Assembly (NCBI GenBank): GCA_002104905.1
Contig: MCFE01000324.1
Coordinates: 30,910 to 94,909 of the forward strand
Direction of reading: 5' to 3'
From: Basidiobolus meristosporus CBS 931.73
Lineage: Eukaryota; Basidiobolomycota; Basidiobolomycetes; Basidiobolales; Basidiobolaceae
Length of the DNA: 64,000 bases
Part shown: piece by piece, positions 35,284 through 47,101 of the stretch
Layout of the letters: each line of letters starts with the position of its first letter
Position numbering within the stretch: position 1 is the stretch's first letter
Made by a program: the position numbers and the translations under genes
Notes under the pieces: model-generated
What the model was told of the DNA's origin: nothing
Databases searched by the model: none
The model's input: the letters and a program-made list of their open reading frames with translations, nothing else

Positions 35284-37118
35284 ATGGTCCAACAAGGTAT
35301 CCTGTCTACATGACATCGAAACTTCTCCCGTTCCCCACAATTAAACGTTGATTTGTAGCTCTTCTTTCCGTCTATGACAAGACCGACTTGCTTGAGTTAG
35401 CTCGTGCATTTAACGAGCTTGATATCAAGATCCTGGCTTCTGGCGGCACTGCCAAGATGATCAGAGAGGCTGGTCTTCCGGTGAGCGATGTTTCCGATAT
35501 CACCAAGGCCCCGGAAATGTTGGGCGGTCGTGTAAAGACCCTTCATCCCGCTGTTCATGGTGGTATTCTCGCTCGTGACATTGAAAGCGACAATGCCGAC
35601 CTTGCTGCTCAAGGCATCAACAAGATTGATATTGTTGTCTGTAACTTGTACCCATTCAAGAAGACTGTTGCTCGTGAAGGTGTCACTATTCCTGAGGCCG
35701 TTGAGGAGATCGATATCGGTGGTGTCACCCTGTTAAGAGCCGCTGCCAAGAACCATGACCGTGTTTCCATCCTCTCAGACCCCAGTGACTACCCAGCTTT
35801 CATCGAGGAGCTCAAGGCCTCCACTGGTGAACGTAAAACCGTCGCCGCCGAGACCCGCCAGAAACTTGCTTTGAAGGCGTTCAATCACACTGCTGATTAT
35901 GATGATGCCATCTCCAACTACTTCCGTCAGGAGTACGGCAAGGGTGAATCCCAGATGACCCTCCGCTATGGTGCCAACCCTCACCAAAAGCCTGCCCAAG
36001 TCTTCAACAAAGACGGGAAGCTACCCATTGAGGTCCTGTCTGGCTCTCCAGGCTACATCAACCTTCTTGATGCCCTTAACTCTTGGCCATTGGTCAAGGA
36101 GCTGAAGGCTGCTCTCGGCCTGCCCGCTGCTGCCTCTTTTAAGCATGTTTCTCCCGCTGGCGCCGCTGTTGGACAGCCATTGACCGATGTTGAGAAGAAG
36201 GTGTACATGGTAGAGGGCATGGAGCTTACTCCGTTGGCCAGTGCGTATGCTCGTGCCAGAGGTGCCGACAGAATGTCCTCTTTCGGCGATTGGATTGCCC
36301 TCTCTGATAAGTGTGACGTTGCTACTGCCAAAATCATCTCCAGAGAGGTCTCTGATGGTGTTATTGCCCCTGACTACGAGCCTGAAGCTTTGGAGATTCT
36401 TCGCAAGAAGAAGTCTGGCAAATACACTGTCTTGAAGATGGATCCTGCTTACGAGCCATCGGACATTGAAACCCGCCAAGTATACGGACTTCATCTTCAA
36501 CAACGCCGCAACGATATCCAAATCGAGAAATCCCTCTTCGACAACATTGTCTCCAAAAACCAACAACTTCCCGAAAGCGCCGTCACAGATTTGATTGTCG
36601 CCACCATTGCTCTCAAGTACACTCAATCCAACTCCGTATGCTATGCCAAGAACGGTATGGTTGTTGGTCTAGGAGCTGGTCAGCAATCCAGAATCCATTG
36701 CACCAGACTCGCTGGTGACAAGGCTGATAACTGGTGGCTCCGTCATCACCCCAAGATCTTGGCCTTCGATTTCAAGAAAGAAGTCAAGCGTGCCGATAAA
36801 TCCAATGCTATTGATCTGTACATCTTGGATAAAATTGGGGAAGGTGCTGAGCGCACCGCTTGGGAATCCATGTTCAACACTGTTCCTGAGCCATTGAGCG
36901 CTGAAGAACGCAAGGCCCATGCCGACTCACTTACCGGAGTCTCCATCTCATCCGACGCCTTCTTCCCCTTCTCTGATAACGTGCACCGTGCCCGCCAAAC
37001 CGGGGTTCAATACATCGCTGCTCCCAGCGGCAGTATTCAAGACAAGGTGGTCATTGAAGCAGCCGACAACTACGACATGGTTCTGTGCCACACCAATCTT
37101 CGTCTCTTCCATCATTAA
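35284..37118 (+). CDS. ADE17: Bifunctional AICAR transformylase / IMP cyclohydrolase (2 exons)
   Basis: Catalyses the last two steps of de novo IMP synthesis. Exon 1 is only 13 nt (35284-35296: MVQQ plus one base). Exon 2 is 35359-37118 and starts [18 protein letters not shown], the IMP cyclohydrolase (MGS-like) domain with [11 protein letters not shown] and [14 protein letters not shown]. The C-terminal AICARFT part contains [26 protein letters not shown] and [20 protein letters not shown]. About 590 aa, standard length. The intron opens GTATCCT, resembling a U12 donor, but no good U12 branch site precedes the acceptor. Confidence 0.97.
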
Positions 37119-37586
37119 ATTCAGTACATAGACATTGCTAAACACCACTGATAGCACCAGCTCATTCTACATCGCACCTCTTGTAAATTCTTTTATAAAG
37201 AAACAATAAAATCATTGATCGATTACCTCAGGATTAGCATAACTTCCATCTTATTTTTAGGGATCAATCATTATTTTGTTTCCATCTGGGGATCAGTCAT
37301 TATTTTGTTTCCATCTGAGCAATTGATTTAGATGTTATGCCATCAATGTTTAGCAAATCGAAAAATGGAATCACGACCCCACCCACGAAATCGGAATCCA
37401 AATCGAATTCAAAATTTCGCTTGCTGAATAGCGAAGTGATTGAGGATTGAGATTTGTTTGGAATCAAAATTACGTGATTGGAATGGTTGACGCGTTCCAA
37501 TTTCAAATCAGCACGCGGTGTCGGAATATATATAAGAGTCCGAGTGCGCTTCCGGTCCATCATCAATTTGTAAAATCCAAATCATC
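37119..37586. other. Intergenic ADE17 / H2B with duplicated 28-bp element
   Basis: Contains a 28-bp direct repeat (37261-37317) and a TATATATA box (about 37527-37534), 50 bp upstream of the histone start. The minus frame 37300-37566 is treated as spurious. Confidence 0.5.
37261..37317. repeat. 28-bp direct repeat upstream of H2B
   Basis: GGATCAATCATTATTTTGTT TCCATCTG occurs at 37261-37288 and again, with one difference, at 37290-37317. It may be a duplicated promoter element. Confidence 0.8.
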
Positions 37587-37928
37587 ATGGCTCCTAAAGA
37601 CGTTCCCAGCTCCGACAAGAAGGAAACCAAGCAAAAGAAGGCCTCCCGCAAGGAGACCTACGCATCTTACATTTACAAGGTCTTGAAGCAAGTCCACCCC
37701 GATACCGGTATCTCCAACAAAGCCATGTCCATCATGAACTCTTTCGTCGTTGATATCTTCGAGCGCGTCGCCGAAGAGGCTTCCAAACTCGCCGCTTACA
37801 ACAAGAAGAGCACCATCTCTTCTCGCGAAATTCAAACCGCCGTTAGACTGTTGCTCCCTGGTGAATTGGCCAAGCACGCTGTTTCCGAAGGTACCAAGGC
37901 AGTGACCAAATACACTTCTGCCAAATAA
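37587..37928 (+). CDS. HTB1: Histone H2B
   Basis: Core histone, intronless, 113 aa. The histone-fold block [40 protein letters not shown] and the C-terminal AVTKYTSAK (ubiquitination-site context) are canonical. The N-terminal tail is short compared with the usual fungal tail. No H2A gene is adjacent, unlike the common divergent H2A-H2B pair. A TATA box lies about 50 bp upstream. Confidence 0.98.
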   Translation: MAPKDVPSSDKKETKQKKASRKETYASYIYKVLKQVHPDTGISNKAMSIMNSFVVDIFERVAEEASKLAAYNKKSTISSREIQTAVRLLLPGELAKHAVSEGTKAVTKYTSAK

Positions 37929-38056
37929 GCTCCTTCAATTTTCTTGTTACATCCAATTACACTCTGTACGATAATTTAGTTATTTTGTTAATAAAGAATT
38001 TCTCAAGGGAACGTGATGAGGGTTATTTTGTTCTATTCATTGATACTAGTACAGTA

Positions 38057-39861
38057 TTACTGATTCTTGATTTTCTTGGTTTTGGAGAACATGCGTAGCC
38101 CAATGTAGAGGCCTACGGAAATGACAATCACGATGGTCAGAAGATTGACGATCCAGACCACGCGGAAGATGAGATGGTCGTAGTATGGACAGTCCGAGAA
38201 ATGATAGTCCCAAGCTGCATCGAAGTTAGCCTTAATCTAGCATAAAGCGCTCAAAATCACTTACCACCGGTCGATGTCTCGAATATTTCTAGCAACCCGA
38301 GATTGCCGCCGTAGTCGCCCATGATCGATCGAATAGTGAATTCCAATGTGGCGTTTCTTTCAATATTCTCTAGGTACTCTGAACGACTATACGGAAGCGC
38401 GACGAAGGTAAAGCCTGAGGCGATTGAGAAGTCAGGAACCCCATCGTCCTCAAGCTGCTGTTCATGATCCACATATGTTTGTTCGTCTATGTCACAAAAG
38501 TCTTTGAAAACACGCCCAATGCTACGGTCTGCATTGGCGCACTTTTCGTCTGATTTCTGGGTGAATTCTGTTTCTTGTGATTGAGTAGCGACAATCTCAG
38601 TTTCGAGTGGATTTTCTTTTGTTTCACTGTCACTTGGCAATGAGTCAACAATATGAATGGTTGCACATCCATGATGATCGTGCCCAGTTACAATGATACG
38701 CGGCTTCAGCTGAGTCAGAATATAGGTGCTTGCTTCTATTGACAACATATTCTGCTCAACGATATAGCCGAATCTATGTGCTTTAGTTTAGTATACGTTC
38801 GATTTCTGCAAGCTAGATAGGCACACTTACCCATCAGTTCGTGTCATAGGCTTGTCTACGCACCACTGCACTTCTTTGTGGAGTGGCACATGGGTCAATA
38901 AGATTAGAGGAATCGGGTTCTTCTCCTGTTCGTCTATTACTGATTTAAGGAAGGTCCATGTTTCTCGGCGTAGGTCCTGGCGTAGGCATGAGTGGAGTTG
39001 CCCTCAAAGTACCTGATGTAGTACACAGCATACCTTGTCTGCAGTGGAGTCCAAGTTCATGGAGTTGAGGATAACCACTCGGTGATGCTCGACGCCCTCC
39101 TTGTCGTACAAGAAAAACCAGTAGTTTACCTCTCCAAATGCTCGCGCGAACCTGTCAACACGGCGCCGAGTCATGTCCGAGCCATAACCAATATCATGAT
39201 TTCCCGGCAAATAGATCGTCTTATATTTGTCACTCTGCTATAATCGCATTCAGGTGAGCAGTTGAGGGAAGAGGAGAAATTTTAGAAGATATAATCGAGT
39301 GGTCAGTGGTTGTGTGGACAACTTTAGCCAAACTATTCTTTAGTTAAAAAGAAGTGAGCGATTTCACCAGTTGTGGCTCACCTCAGGAAACATCTTCTGG
39401 AATCTCTCTACTCGCTTCTCGAACTCGACATCATCGATCCACTGACTGGAGAATAAATCACCAAGTATGACCGAGTAAGTAGGCTGCAGCCGTTCAATCG
39501 CTCTACCATAAATAAATCCAAGGTATTTGGAATTAACCCACAAGTCTAATGCGCCTATTCGATGGGCAAAGTACTGTATTTAACCCAGGTTCATTGTGAA
39601 AAATACTATCCCGCACGCTTACCAGTGTATGGCTCTCTGTTAATTTTCGCGTCACCTTCGATCTGTGGGTCTCCCACTAATAGAAATTTGTAGTCGGATG
39701 CTTGGAGTGCAGTGTTAGACGGTTATCCTTCTATTCACTGAGCTTACCATCGGCTTACCCCCACTCCAATGGCATTTCGGGACATTGAAGAATAAGTACT
39801 TATTTATGGTAAGCAGCGAGAGCAAAAACAAAAGCACAACAGAGTAAACTGGTTTGTTCAT
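38057..39861 (-). CDS. Cdc1/Ted1-type metallophosphoesterase, ER membrane (multi-exon)
   Basis: Calcineurin-like phosphoesterase of the Cdc1/Ted1/MPPE1 group, which removes ethanolamine-phosphate from GPI anchors in the ER/Golgi. The start is ATG 39861 with an N-terminal membrane anchor (VVLLFLLSLLTI). Metal-binding motifs appear in order: VGDPQIEGD (about 39680), VILGDLFSSQW (about 39450), MPGNHDIGYG (about 39205) and ITGHDHHGC (about 38685). The last exon encodes a second membrane segment (VNLLTIVIVISVGLYIGL) and a short Lys-rich C-tail (KTKKIKNQ), which could act in ER retrieval. The stop is at 38057. About seven short introns. Confidence 0.88.
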
Positions 39862-40219
39862 CTCCCTGGTAAAGGCAATATATTTACTATACAGATATGC
39901 TGCTGGAACAAGATCGCTTGCTCACCTACACCCGTTGATACTCTTAAGGAGAGTCCATTAGTTATACTAGCAGGGATACAAATATTTACATTCACCAATT
40001 TGTCAAAAAAGGGTAAATTGATTGGAGATTGTGCCATCATGTTCGGCACTAAAATCTTTTCAATCGTCAAGAATGACTATTCACATCTTGCTGGTTTGCC
40101 TGAACGTGTTGTGGAGCTGAAATATGCCAAAATATAGAAACACCAAGCAAGCAGCGATAAAATATTTATTTAACTGGAGTACATCAATAAAGCAACCTTA
40201 TTCTACAAAGTTTCACCGT
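39862..40219. other. Intergenic Cdc1/Ted1-type gene / PRE3
   Basis: Promoter side of the phosphoesterase gene and 3' flank of the proteasome gene. Nothing recognised. Confidence 0.5.
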
Positions 40220-41194
40220 TTAGCCTTCCCAATGAACTAGTGAATCAACAATAAGTAAGGCGAGGCTTCAACACATGTAATGGGATAAAATGCCTACCAG
40301 GAAGTTGGTCTCCAGGGACAAAGATACGCTCCACACCCTCCTCTGTGATAATAGCCATTCTGATAACACCACCGGAGGAACCATCTCTTGACATTGCGAG
40401 CGAGACAGCTATTGATGTCAGTTCAACATTGGTTAATATTATCTCTTATCTGGGTGACAAAATCTTCAACTTACCATTGCGCACAAACTCGAGACACTCG
40501 TCCTTGGTCATACCTCTTTTGTAGACGGAGTCACAATAACCGTAAATGTAGGTAGAGCCAGAACCTATTACATATATTTGTTAGATTGGGGGTATCGCTT
40601 GAAAAGCCTGTTTTGCAAATAGATACCTCCGATGGCAAAGGGCTCACGGTGCAACGAGCCTCCAAGGGGAATGTTGTATACACAACCGCCATCCTTCTTA
40701 TCCCAACCACCAACAATGATACCTGCCATTAACGCATCCTTATTTGTATAGCATAATTCCTGGAACAAAGAGGCGGCTGCTCGAGTGGTTGGTGCTTCAC
40801 CATGTTGCACGCTGCGATGTTGAGAGTAATGAATATGAATGGTAATCTCAAATACAAGCTCAGGAGACAATGCTTACGAATACATCTGAAGATAGTAATG
40901 TACTATGTCAGCTACAGCTTGGGTATCAGCAGCACTGCCGGAACGACAGCACCAAATTCTGTCGTGAACGGGTGTCAACTTGTCTGTGACTCTATTGGCA
41001 ATATAAGAGCCGGTGGTGGTGCGTGAATCAGCTCCAATGATGACACCTTTATCAAACTCCACGGCCATAATGGTGGTCTACAAATAAAAACAGCAATGAG
41101 ATTGGGCTATTGCAACAAATCACACACTTTAGCACATAATCGAGCCAGAAGAACCTACACCAAGATTAACTTCCCCAGGTTTTAAACTCGCCAT
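40220..41194 (-). CDS. PRE3: 20S proteasome subunit beta-1 (caspase-like), multi-exon
   Basis: Catalytic beta-1 subunit, post-acidic cleavage activity. Exon 1 (41194-41159) encodes only [12 protein letters not shown]; the intron begins GTAGGT and exon 2 (from 41077) starts with the catalytic Thr1 of TTIMAVEF. So the intron falls exactly at the propeptide cleavage point Gly|Thr. Conserved blocks follow: [48 protein letters not shown] and [11 protein letters not shown]. The last exon encodes VHWEG and ends at 40220. Choosing a later donor in exon 1 would break frame, so GGT|GTAGGT is preferred. Four or five introns. Confidence 0.95.
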
Positions 41195-41560
41195 GCTTTA
41201 GAAGAAACTTTAGGATAACGTTATGAAGTAAAGAATACTGCTTGGATGGGCCTCGTAATTATGTAACACTTAATTTCCTCACAACTGTCGCCTTATTCTG
41301 AACAAAAATCAATCGCTTGCGTCACTGGTATACGAGAACCTTACGATATCTGCTGTGGCATACGAATTTGTGATGTCTTAATTTAATCAGGATCAACAAG
41401 CTAATCAACAGACATAGACAAGTTGTGTTGTCAGTTGATAGAGAATCAATGCTCACTGCCTGATTCCGGAAAAAAAAGGGAAAAAAATCAAGTTGCATTA
41501 GTAGGTGGTGGAGTTACCTTTAAAAGTATACAGTGTAAAGAGCATACAATTTAAAGAAAC
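41195..41560. promoter_or_regulatory. Divergent promoter PRE3 / eIF2A
   Basis: 366-bp shared upstream region between the divergently transcribed proteasome gene and the eIF2A gene, AT-rich, with an A-rich stretch at about 41470. No specific element recognised. Confidence 0.5.
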
Positions 41561-44476
41561 ATGGAGCATCCACCCATTCAATTTGCTTGTATGTATTCCA
41601 AAGATCTGCCCTCTACCTGAGGAAGTACTAACCGCTTCTTCCCGGACATTTCCAGATCGTTCTATCAGCGAACTTGGGATCACCAACGGTCCACCCAACG
41701 TTCAGCCTTTTGAGGCGTTCGAAAAGTAATTGAGCCCACACTAAAACAATCACGCTCGTACATAATCTTATAGCATTTACGGATTATTCTAGGCAACAAG
41801 GAAGTATTCGTAACTTCAAATACAGCAAGGACGGAAAATTCCTTGTTTGGGCCACTACCGACTCGTGAGTGTCGTCATTAATATACTTTGGTAAGAAAAT
41901 TACTAATTAATTGCAGAGTGAGGGTTGTGAACACCGAGAACGGGGAAAAAGTGTGTGAAATCCCCCAGAAGAATATTATCGAAGTGGCGCTTTCTCCAAA
42001 AGGAACCTATCTTACTACTTGGGAAAGATATGGTATGGATTTAATGAGAGAACTCTTCCTTGAAATTGCTGCCTTATATTTAATGCGACTTATTATTCTT
42101 AGCCAAACAGCCCGATGATTCTGTTCATAAAAATTTGATTTTATGGGAGGTTGAATCTGCTAAACAAGTGGCTTCCTTTACTCAGAAGAGCCAGTCCAAC
42201 TGGTAATAGATTGTTTGGTTGTTCAAGATTATACGCGGCATATGCCTAACGAAACCTGAAATAGGGATTTACAATGGACTGATGATGAGCTTTTTTGCGC
42301 CAGAATGGTTACCAACGAGATCCATTTCTTCATGACAAAGTCCTTGTCGAAAGGTATCCACTCGAAGCTTCGCTTAGAAGGGATGGCTGATTTCTCCATC
42401 TCTCCCGGAAAATCGCCTGCTGTTGCTGTATTTATTGCCGAGAAAAAGGGTGCCCCGGCCATTGTTAGAATGTACGGTATCACCAACTTCAATGTCCCTC
42501 TAGCCCAGAAGACCTTCTTCAAGGCGGACAAAGTTCAATTCATGTGGAACAACTTGGGTAACTCGGGTGTGGTATTATCCTTTGCATTTACAATTACTCA
42601 TCCCTTTGATTTTAGGCACTAATCTCCTTGTCCTCACTCAAACCGAAGTGGACAAAACTGGCAAATCATACTACGGAGGTTTGATTTGTACTTCTTTCTA
42701 TTTGCAATTCTTCTCAAGCCACTAACATCAACGAACCTGTTTAGAAACCAATCTTTATTTCATGTCTGTCGCCGGTAACTACGATTGCCGTGTCGCTTTA
42801 GGTAAGACTCTATGAAGTTGATCTCCGCACCTCTACGAAAACCCTAATACATTGCATTTTCCTAGACAAGGAAGGCCCTATTCATGATGTTGCTTGGAGC
42901 CCTAACGCCAAGGAATTCATCGTTATCTACGGCTGTAGGTTTTACGCAGATAATAACATACACATAACTAGAGTAATAACCACGAACTTTCGATTAGACA
43001 TGCCTGCAAAGGCCACTTTGTTTGATCACAGAGCAAATCCGGTTCACCAATTTGGCGCTTTACCCAGAAATTTTGTCAAGTTCAATCCACACGGAAGAAA
43101 TATCCTTTTACATTGTGTATTTGGTTCAAAACTGATGCCCCCATTTTCAAAATACCCTCCTTAACTTATGTTACTCATCTGTATCGCTGGTTTCGGTAAC
43201 TTGGCTGGTACTATGGTAGGTGTTAGACATGTATCTTTCGTTTTTGTTCTGCCACTAATGAAGTTCTGTTGCAGGATTTATGGGATCGTAAAACCTTAAA
43301 AAAGATCGCTACGATCGAAGCCAGTGGTGCCGCTTTCTGTGATTGGAGTCCGGATGGCCGTCACATTATGACTGCTGTTCTTTCTCCTCGCCTTCGCGTT
43401 GATAACGGCATCAAAATTTGGCATCACACTGGCGTTCTTGTATATAATCAAGATATGAAGGAACTTTACCAGGTATAGTGACTTGGTGCGCTATTCAAAT
43501 CTGTAGCATTCCACTAATGTACGAGACTAGGTTGGCTGGCGCCCAGATCCTATCCACTGGTATCCCGAGCGTTCTGCTTTATCCCCCGCACCCAAAGGAA
43601 TCGAATTGCCCGCTGCTGCTGCAAAACCAGTTGGTATGTAAAACGAAGTACCCTACTTTCTTTAAATCTTAGCTAATGTATAACATGTTGGTAGTTAAGG
43701 CCATGGGCGCTTATAGACCTCCACATGCCCGTGGCACCTCTACTCCCAAATTATTCAAGGTACACTCTTTCCGGCAAAACACAATCCTACTTCATTCCGT
43801 TACTTATCTCAATGGTATCACTAGCGTGAAGATGAGGCACCACAAGTGAATAGTTCTGCAAGAAACGGATCCTTGGAGCATTCTAATGCTGAATGTATGT
43901 ATGATTTTTTGTCCAATTTGGCGGTATCTTCTGGCTAATGTGGACGTCATTCAGTGAGCAAAGCTGCTTTGAAAAACAAGAAGAAGCGCGAGGCCAAAAA
44001 GAAGCAACAAGAGGTATGGTATAGTCAAGAATCAAGTGTGCCATATCCAGCGACTCTAATCATGGTTTAAATATCTTCCCACTATTTTGTTTATTCATTC
44101 CCAGGATGAAGGTTTGATTTATTTTGGAACATTATCTGCACTCGGTAGCATTAACGTTGTTTGCTGTTCAAACACATAGTCACAACACCAGTGGTTTCTC
44201 AAGAGGGAGCACTGAAATCTGCAGCCTCCGCACTGGATGGAAACGAGAAGAAAATCCGTACCCTTACAAAGAAGCTCCGACAAATCACCGACTTAAAAGA
44301 GCGCCAAGCCAAGGGAGAAAGCCTTGAAGCAACTCAGGTACTTTTCAGGCTACATCTAACAAGTTTTATACATCAGATTTTCTAAGCAAGTACAATCTAC
44401 GTACAAATCGCTATAGCTTGAGAAGATCAAGACAGAGGCTGCTTTGTTGAAGGAGTTGGAGGCACTCAAGTTGTAA
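41561..44476 (+). CDS. Translation initiation factor eIF2A (WD-repeat, intron-rich)
   Basis: Monomeric initiator-tRNA-binding factor of the YGR054W/eIF2A family. The first exons join as MEHPPIQFAYRSISELGITN (41561-41588, then 41656 onward). WD-like beta-propeller segments follow, e.g. FLVWATTDS, ALSPKGTYLTTWERY, IYGYMPAKATLFDHRANPV and FNPHGR, then IAGFGNLAGTMDLWDRKTLK. ASGAAFCDWSPDGRHIMTAV and the C-terminal AMGAYRPPHARG lead into a charged coiled-coil tail (LKNKKKREAKKK...) ending at 44476. About fourteen introns; one (43100-43174) is AT-AC U12-type. The C-terminal RPPHARG...coiled-coil layout is diagnostic of eIF2A. Confidence 0.92.
43100..43174 (+). other. U12-type AT-AC intron in eIF2A
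   Basis: The 75-nt intron starts ATATCCTTT (exact U12 AT-AC donor consensus), carries CTCCTTAAC at 43157-43165 (U12 branch site) and ends TTAC, ten bases after the branch A. Excision joins GGA AGA A|TC ATC TGT ATC GCT GGT, giving GRIICIAGFGNLAG, as the family requires. No AG acceptor exists before the conserved GFGNLAG block, and unspliced reading hits a stop. Confidence 0.93.
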
Positions 44477-44828
44477 CCCTCCATGTTTCTTTATTGTTGC
44501 CCACACCCCATCATATTCCTTTCTTCCATCTCGTCCTAGATGCATAATGGGTTGACTTAGACCTATGAATAAAGTTATCATCCTATTATTGTCTGATCTG
44601 ATAACAAAACGCAATGCCAGGTGGGGGAAATCATCCACTTTTGTCAGGTGACCTTGAGGTTAGATTAACACTCCACCTCGGTGGCATTTATTGGTGGATG
44701 AGGTTGTTTACATTTGAGCGTTATATATTGTGATTAGTATTTTTGTTTTGATTTCCAGTCCATTTATCATTCCTCAAGACTACTGCCCATCAATCCTAAT
44801 CCCTCCCAAATTCCCGTTCACTTGAATC
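44477..44828. other. Intergenic eIF2A / SPC25
   Basis: 3' flank of eIF2A with AATAAA (about 44568) and SPC25 promoter. Nothing else seen. Confidence 0.5.
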
Positions 44829-45895
44829 ATGCTTGGACAAACGAACCTTGTTGCCAGCAACTCCGACCTTCCCTTACCCAATCTCAATTTTGCTGCTGAT
44901 GGACTCCGTGCCTCTCTGCAGTCCTTCTTGAGGCAGTTTGACACCTTCGTAAAGAATGGAAAAGAGGAGGTGATAAGTAAGCGTAAGGAATGGCAGAAGA
45001 ATCTGGCCGAGTTGAATGGTTAGTGAGCAAGTATAACTTAAAGATGTTCCATCAAGACTTTCTCAAAATTGGCTTACTTAACAACCTTGTTCTCCGTAGA
45101 AACTTCCAGTAAGCTGAAGTCAGAAACCGAGTATTATCAAAGTGAGGAAGCCAACCTATCCAGGAGTAAGTACCTCGCCCACATGCTGTCTTGACGAGTA
45201 TCTCGGTCCTTTGGTCCTAACTGCTTGTGTCTACTCCAGCATTGGACAAAGAGAAGCGTCGCATTGCTGAATTGAAGAGTGAGATCCTGAACCTACAAAA
45301 CGGTAACAAGGAGTCGAAAGACAAGGAGGAAAAGATCCTTCAGCAAATCAGCCTTGTCCGTGAGGAGATTCGCAAGAAGAGAGAGGGTAAGTTGATTAAG
45401 GTCGGATTTTCTATATTGGGCGTTTGCTCACTCACTCTCGGTCTGTATACAGAGCGTGCATTGCAAGTCAAAGCACTCAAGTCGCAACAAGTGTTGAACG
45501 AACCTGAGCTGAACTTTTATGAGGATAAATTGGCTCTAAACATTATCGGTGATGAGGGTATGTTGCCTCCCATAGTGTTACATCAAAGCATTCCACTGAC
45601 AGTCCGCCTTCTTCACAGAGGATCGAATCACTTTCCTGTTTACCAATATCGATGCTAAACTTCCAGCACGCGAGTTCAAATTCACAGTAGATGTCAGCCA
45701 GCGCACCTATAAAGGTAACATCACATGATGGCATAGAGCTCCATTTGCGAAGCTTCTACTTACACCATTGCTTCAGTACCAGTATGCCAGCCCATGGTGC
45801 CCCAACTGGGAAGCCTGCTTCAGTCGTTGAATGAAAGCCGAGACTTCTACTCATTCGTCAAGAAGATGCGACAGGAGTTTGTCAAGAGTTCTTGA
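44829..45895 (+). CDS. SPC25: Kinetochore protein Spc25 (Ndc80 complex), multi-exon
   Basis: Ndc80-complex subunit that binds the MIND complex at the kinetochore through its globular C-terminus. Exons start 44829-45018, 45100-45165, 45240-45386 and 45453 onward, with two further exons to 45895. An N-terminal coiled coil (KEKRRIAELKSEILNLQ...) precedes the RWD-like C-domain: LNEPELNFYEDKLALNI, then TFLFTNIDAKLPAREFKFTV and DVSQRTYK. It ends with LGSLLQSLNESRDFYSFVKK. These blocks match the Spc25 family. About 230 aa. Confidence 0.92.
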
Positions 45896-46276
45896 GCCAT
45901 ACAGTTTCTCGTTGAGCGATCGTACTTTTAATTGTTTTATATCGTGATTTTTGTTCTTGTACAATGTGGTTGAAATAAACTTGATTGGTACTGAGTTACC
46001 CAGATCAAAGTACTTCTATCTAATCTTGATTACTACTTCTCAGCTTTGGGTCAGAAGGATTTCTCATCAGATGCTCATTTTTTGAGTGTTTTCAAGTTGT
46101 TCACATGACAGGGCAAGCCATATTCATGATCTCACTGCTGCAAATACATCTTGGAGCATTGCTCATAAATGATGTCTGTGCTTAGATGCTCATTTGTTAG
46201 GCAGTTCTCAATTTATTCATATGCAAACTAATTTCTCAAACATTTCTCAAAGGCTCACTAGTCTGACCATTCTAGC
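45896..46276. other. 3' intergenic boundary between housekeeping region and subtelomere
   Basis: SPC25 3' flank with AATAAA (about 45975) and the 3' flank of LPMO copy 1. TGCTCATTTGTT-like stretches recur (46072, 46188). No gene. Confidence 0.45.
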
Positions 46277-47101
46277 TCAGCAAGCACCTAAATCAGCCCA
46301 TGCGTCAGTGCTACCAGGGGCCTGACCTTGCGTCCACCACTTGGCCTGCCACAAGTGGTCACCATAAATAACCTTGGCGGATTCGGAGTAGGCAGTGTCT
46401 GGGCTCCAGGCCAGCACCCCGTCACAGATACCAGGGTTAGGAGTAGAAGTGGGGCTGACGCTCGATGTAGGGGAAGTCACCTCTGGGCGAATGGTGATGG
46501 TTGGTCGAGCATCAAGCAAGTCCATGCCATCGTACTGGCCTTGGTTTGGGAACTCAGGGATTGTAGGGTATCCTGGCAGGTTTGCGACCAAGAGTTTCGG
46601 GCCACTTATGTAGCCCTCGTCTGAGCCCTTGATCTCGATATCGGCACAGTTCATGTAGTATTCACGGTTGCCCACCTTGTTGATCCAAGCCCAAGCGAAG
46701 ACGACATTCTTGCTGGTGCCAGCGGACTTGGGGATAGGCACCGAATAGTCCAGGCTGCCGATCAGACAATCATCGTAGACAGTCTTCAGAACGGCAAAAG
46801 TCTTCCCTTCGTCGTAGGACACGGCAAACTGGCAGTGGCCACCGCTGTGGGTCGCGACTCCGCCAAGCTTGACCTGGATCTCCTTGCCAGCCTCGACAGT
46901 CTGGACAACCTTTCCTTGCTCGTAGCCCTTGCATGGATAGATGCCCAGAGGATCGACCATGTTGTAGTCAGGAATGCCGGTGAACGTGGGGTTGTATTTT
47001 GAGTGACGCGGAGGCGGCTGGATCATTTCCATGTGGGCTGTGACCACTGCAGCAAGACTGGCCAAGGCAGCGCCGGATTGGAGAAATTTGGAGAAAATCA
47101 T
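46277..47101 (-). CDS. AA11-like chitin LPMO with C-terminal CBM5/12, copy 1
   Basis: Copper-dependent lytic polysaccharide monooxygenase, probably chitin-active and secreted. It is intronless. I start at ATG 47101 (MIFSKFLQSGAALASLAAVV), which gives a 22-residue signal peptide cleaved before HMEM, exposing the N-terminal His of the copper brace. The second brace His lies in THSGGHCQF, and the AA11-type block WAWINKVGNREYYMNCA follows. A Ser/Thr/Pro linker (TSPTSSVSPTSTPNPG) leads to a chitin-binding type-3 (CBM5/12) module with the WQAKWWTQGQAPG motif, ending at 46277. The frame upstream to 47227 is leader. AA11 class is inferred from motifs. The protein is identical to copy 2 at 49902. Confidence 0.85.
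   Translation of the reverse strand: MIFSKFLQSGAALASLAAVVTAHMEMIQPPPRHSKYNPTFTGIPDYNMVDPLGIYPCKGYEQGKVVQTVEAGKEIQVKLGGVATHSGGHCQFAVSYDEGKTFAVLKTVYDDCLIGSLDYSVPIPKSAGTSKNVVFAWAWINKVGNREYYMNCADIEIKGSDEGYISGPKLLVANLPGYPTIPEFPNQGQYDGMDLLDARPTITIRPEVTSPTSSVSPTSTPNPGICDGVLAWSPDTAYSESAKVIYGDHLWQAKWWTQGQAPGSTDAWADLGAC

Noticed and set aside
35297-35358. Third U12 intron in ADE17 (donor GTATCCT)
   Set aside because: The donor resembles U12, but no CCTTAAC-like branch site lies near the acceptor; treated as an ordinary intron.
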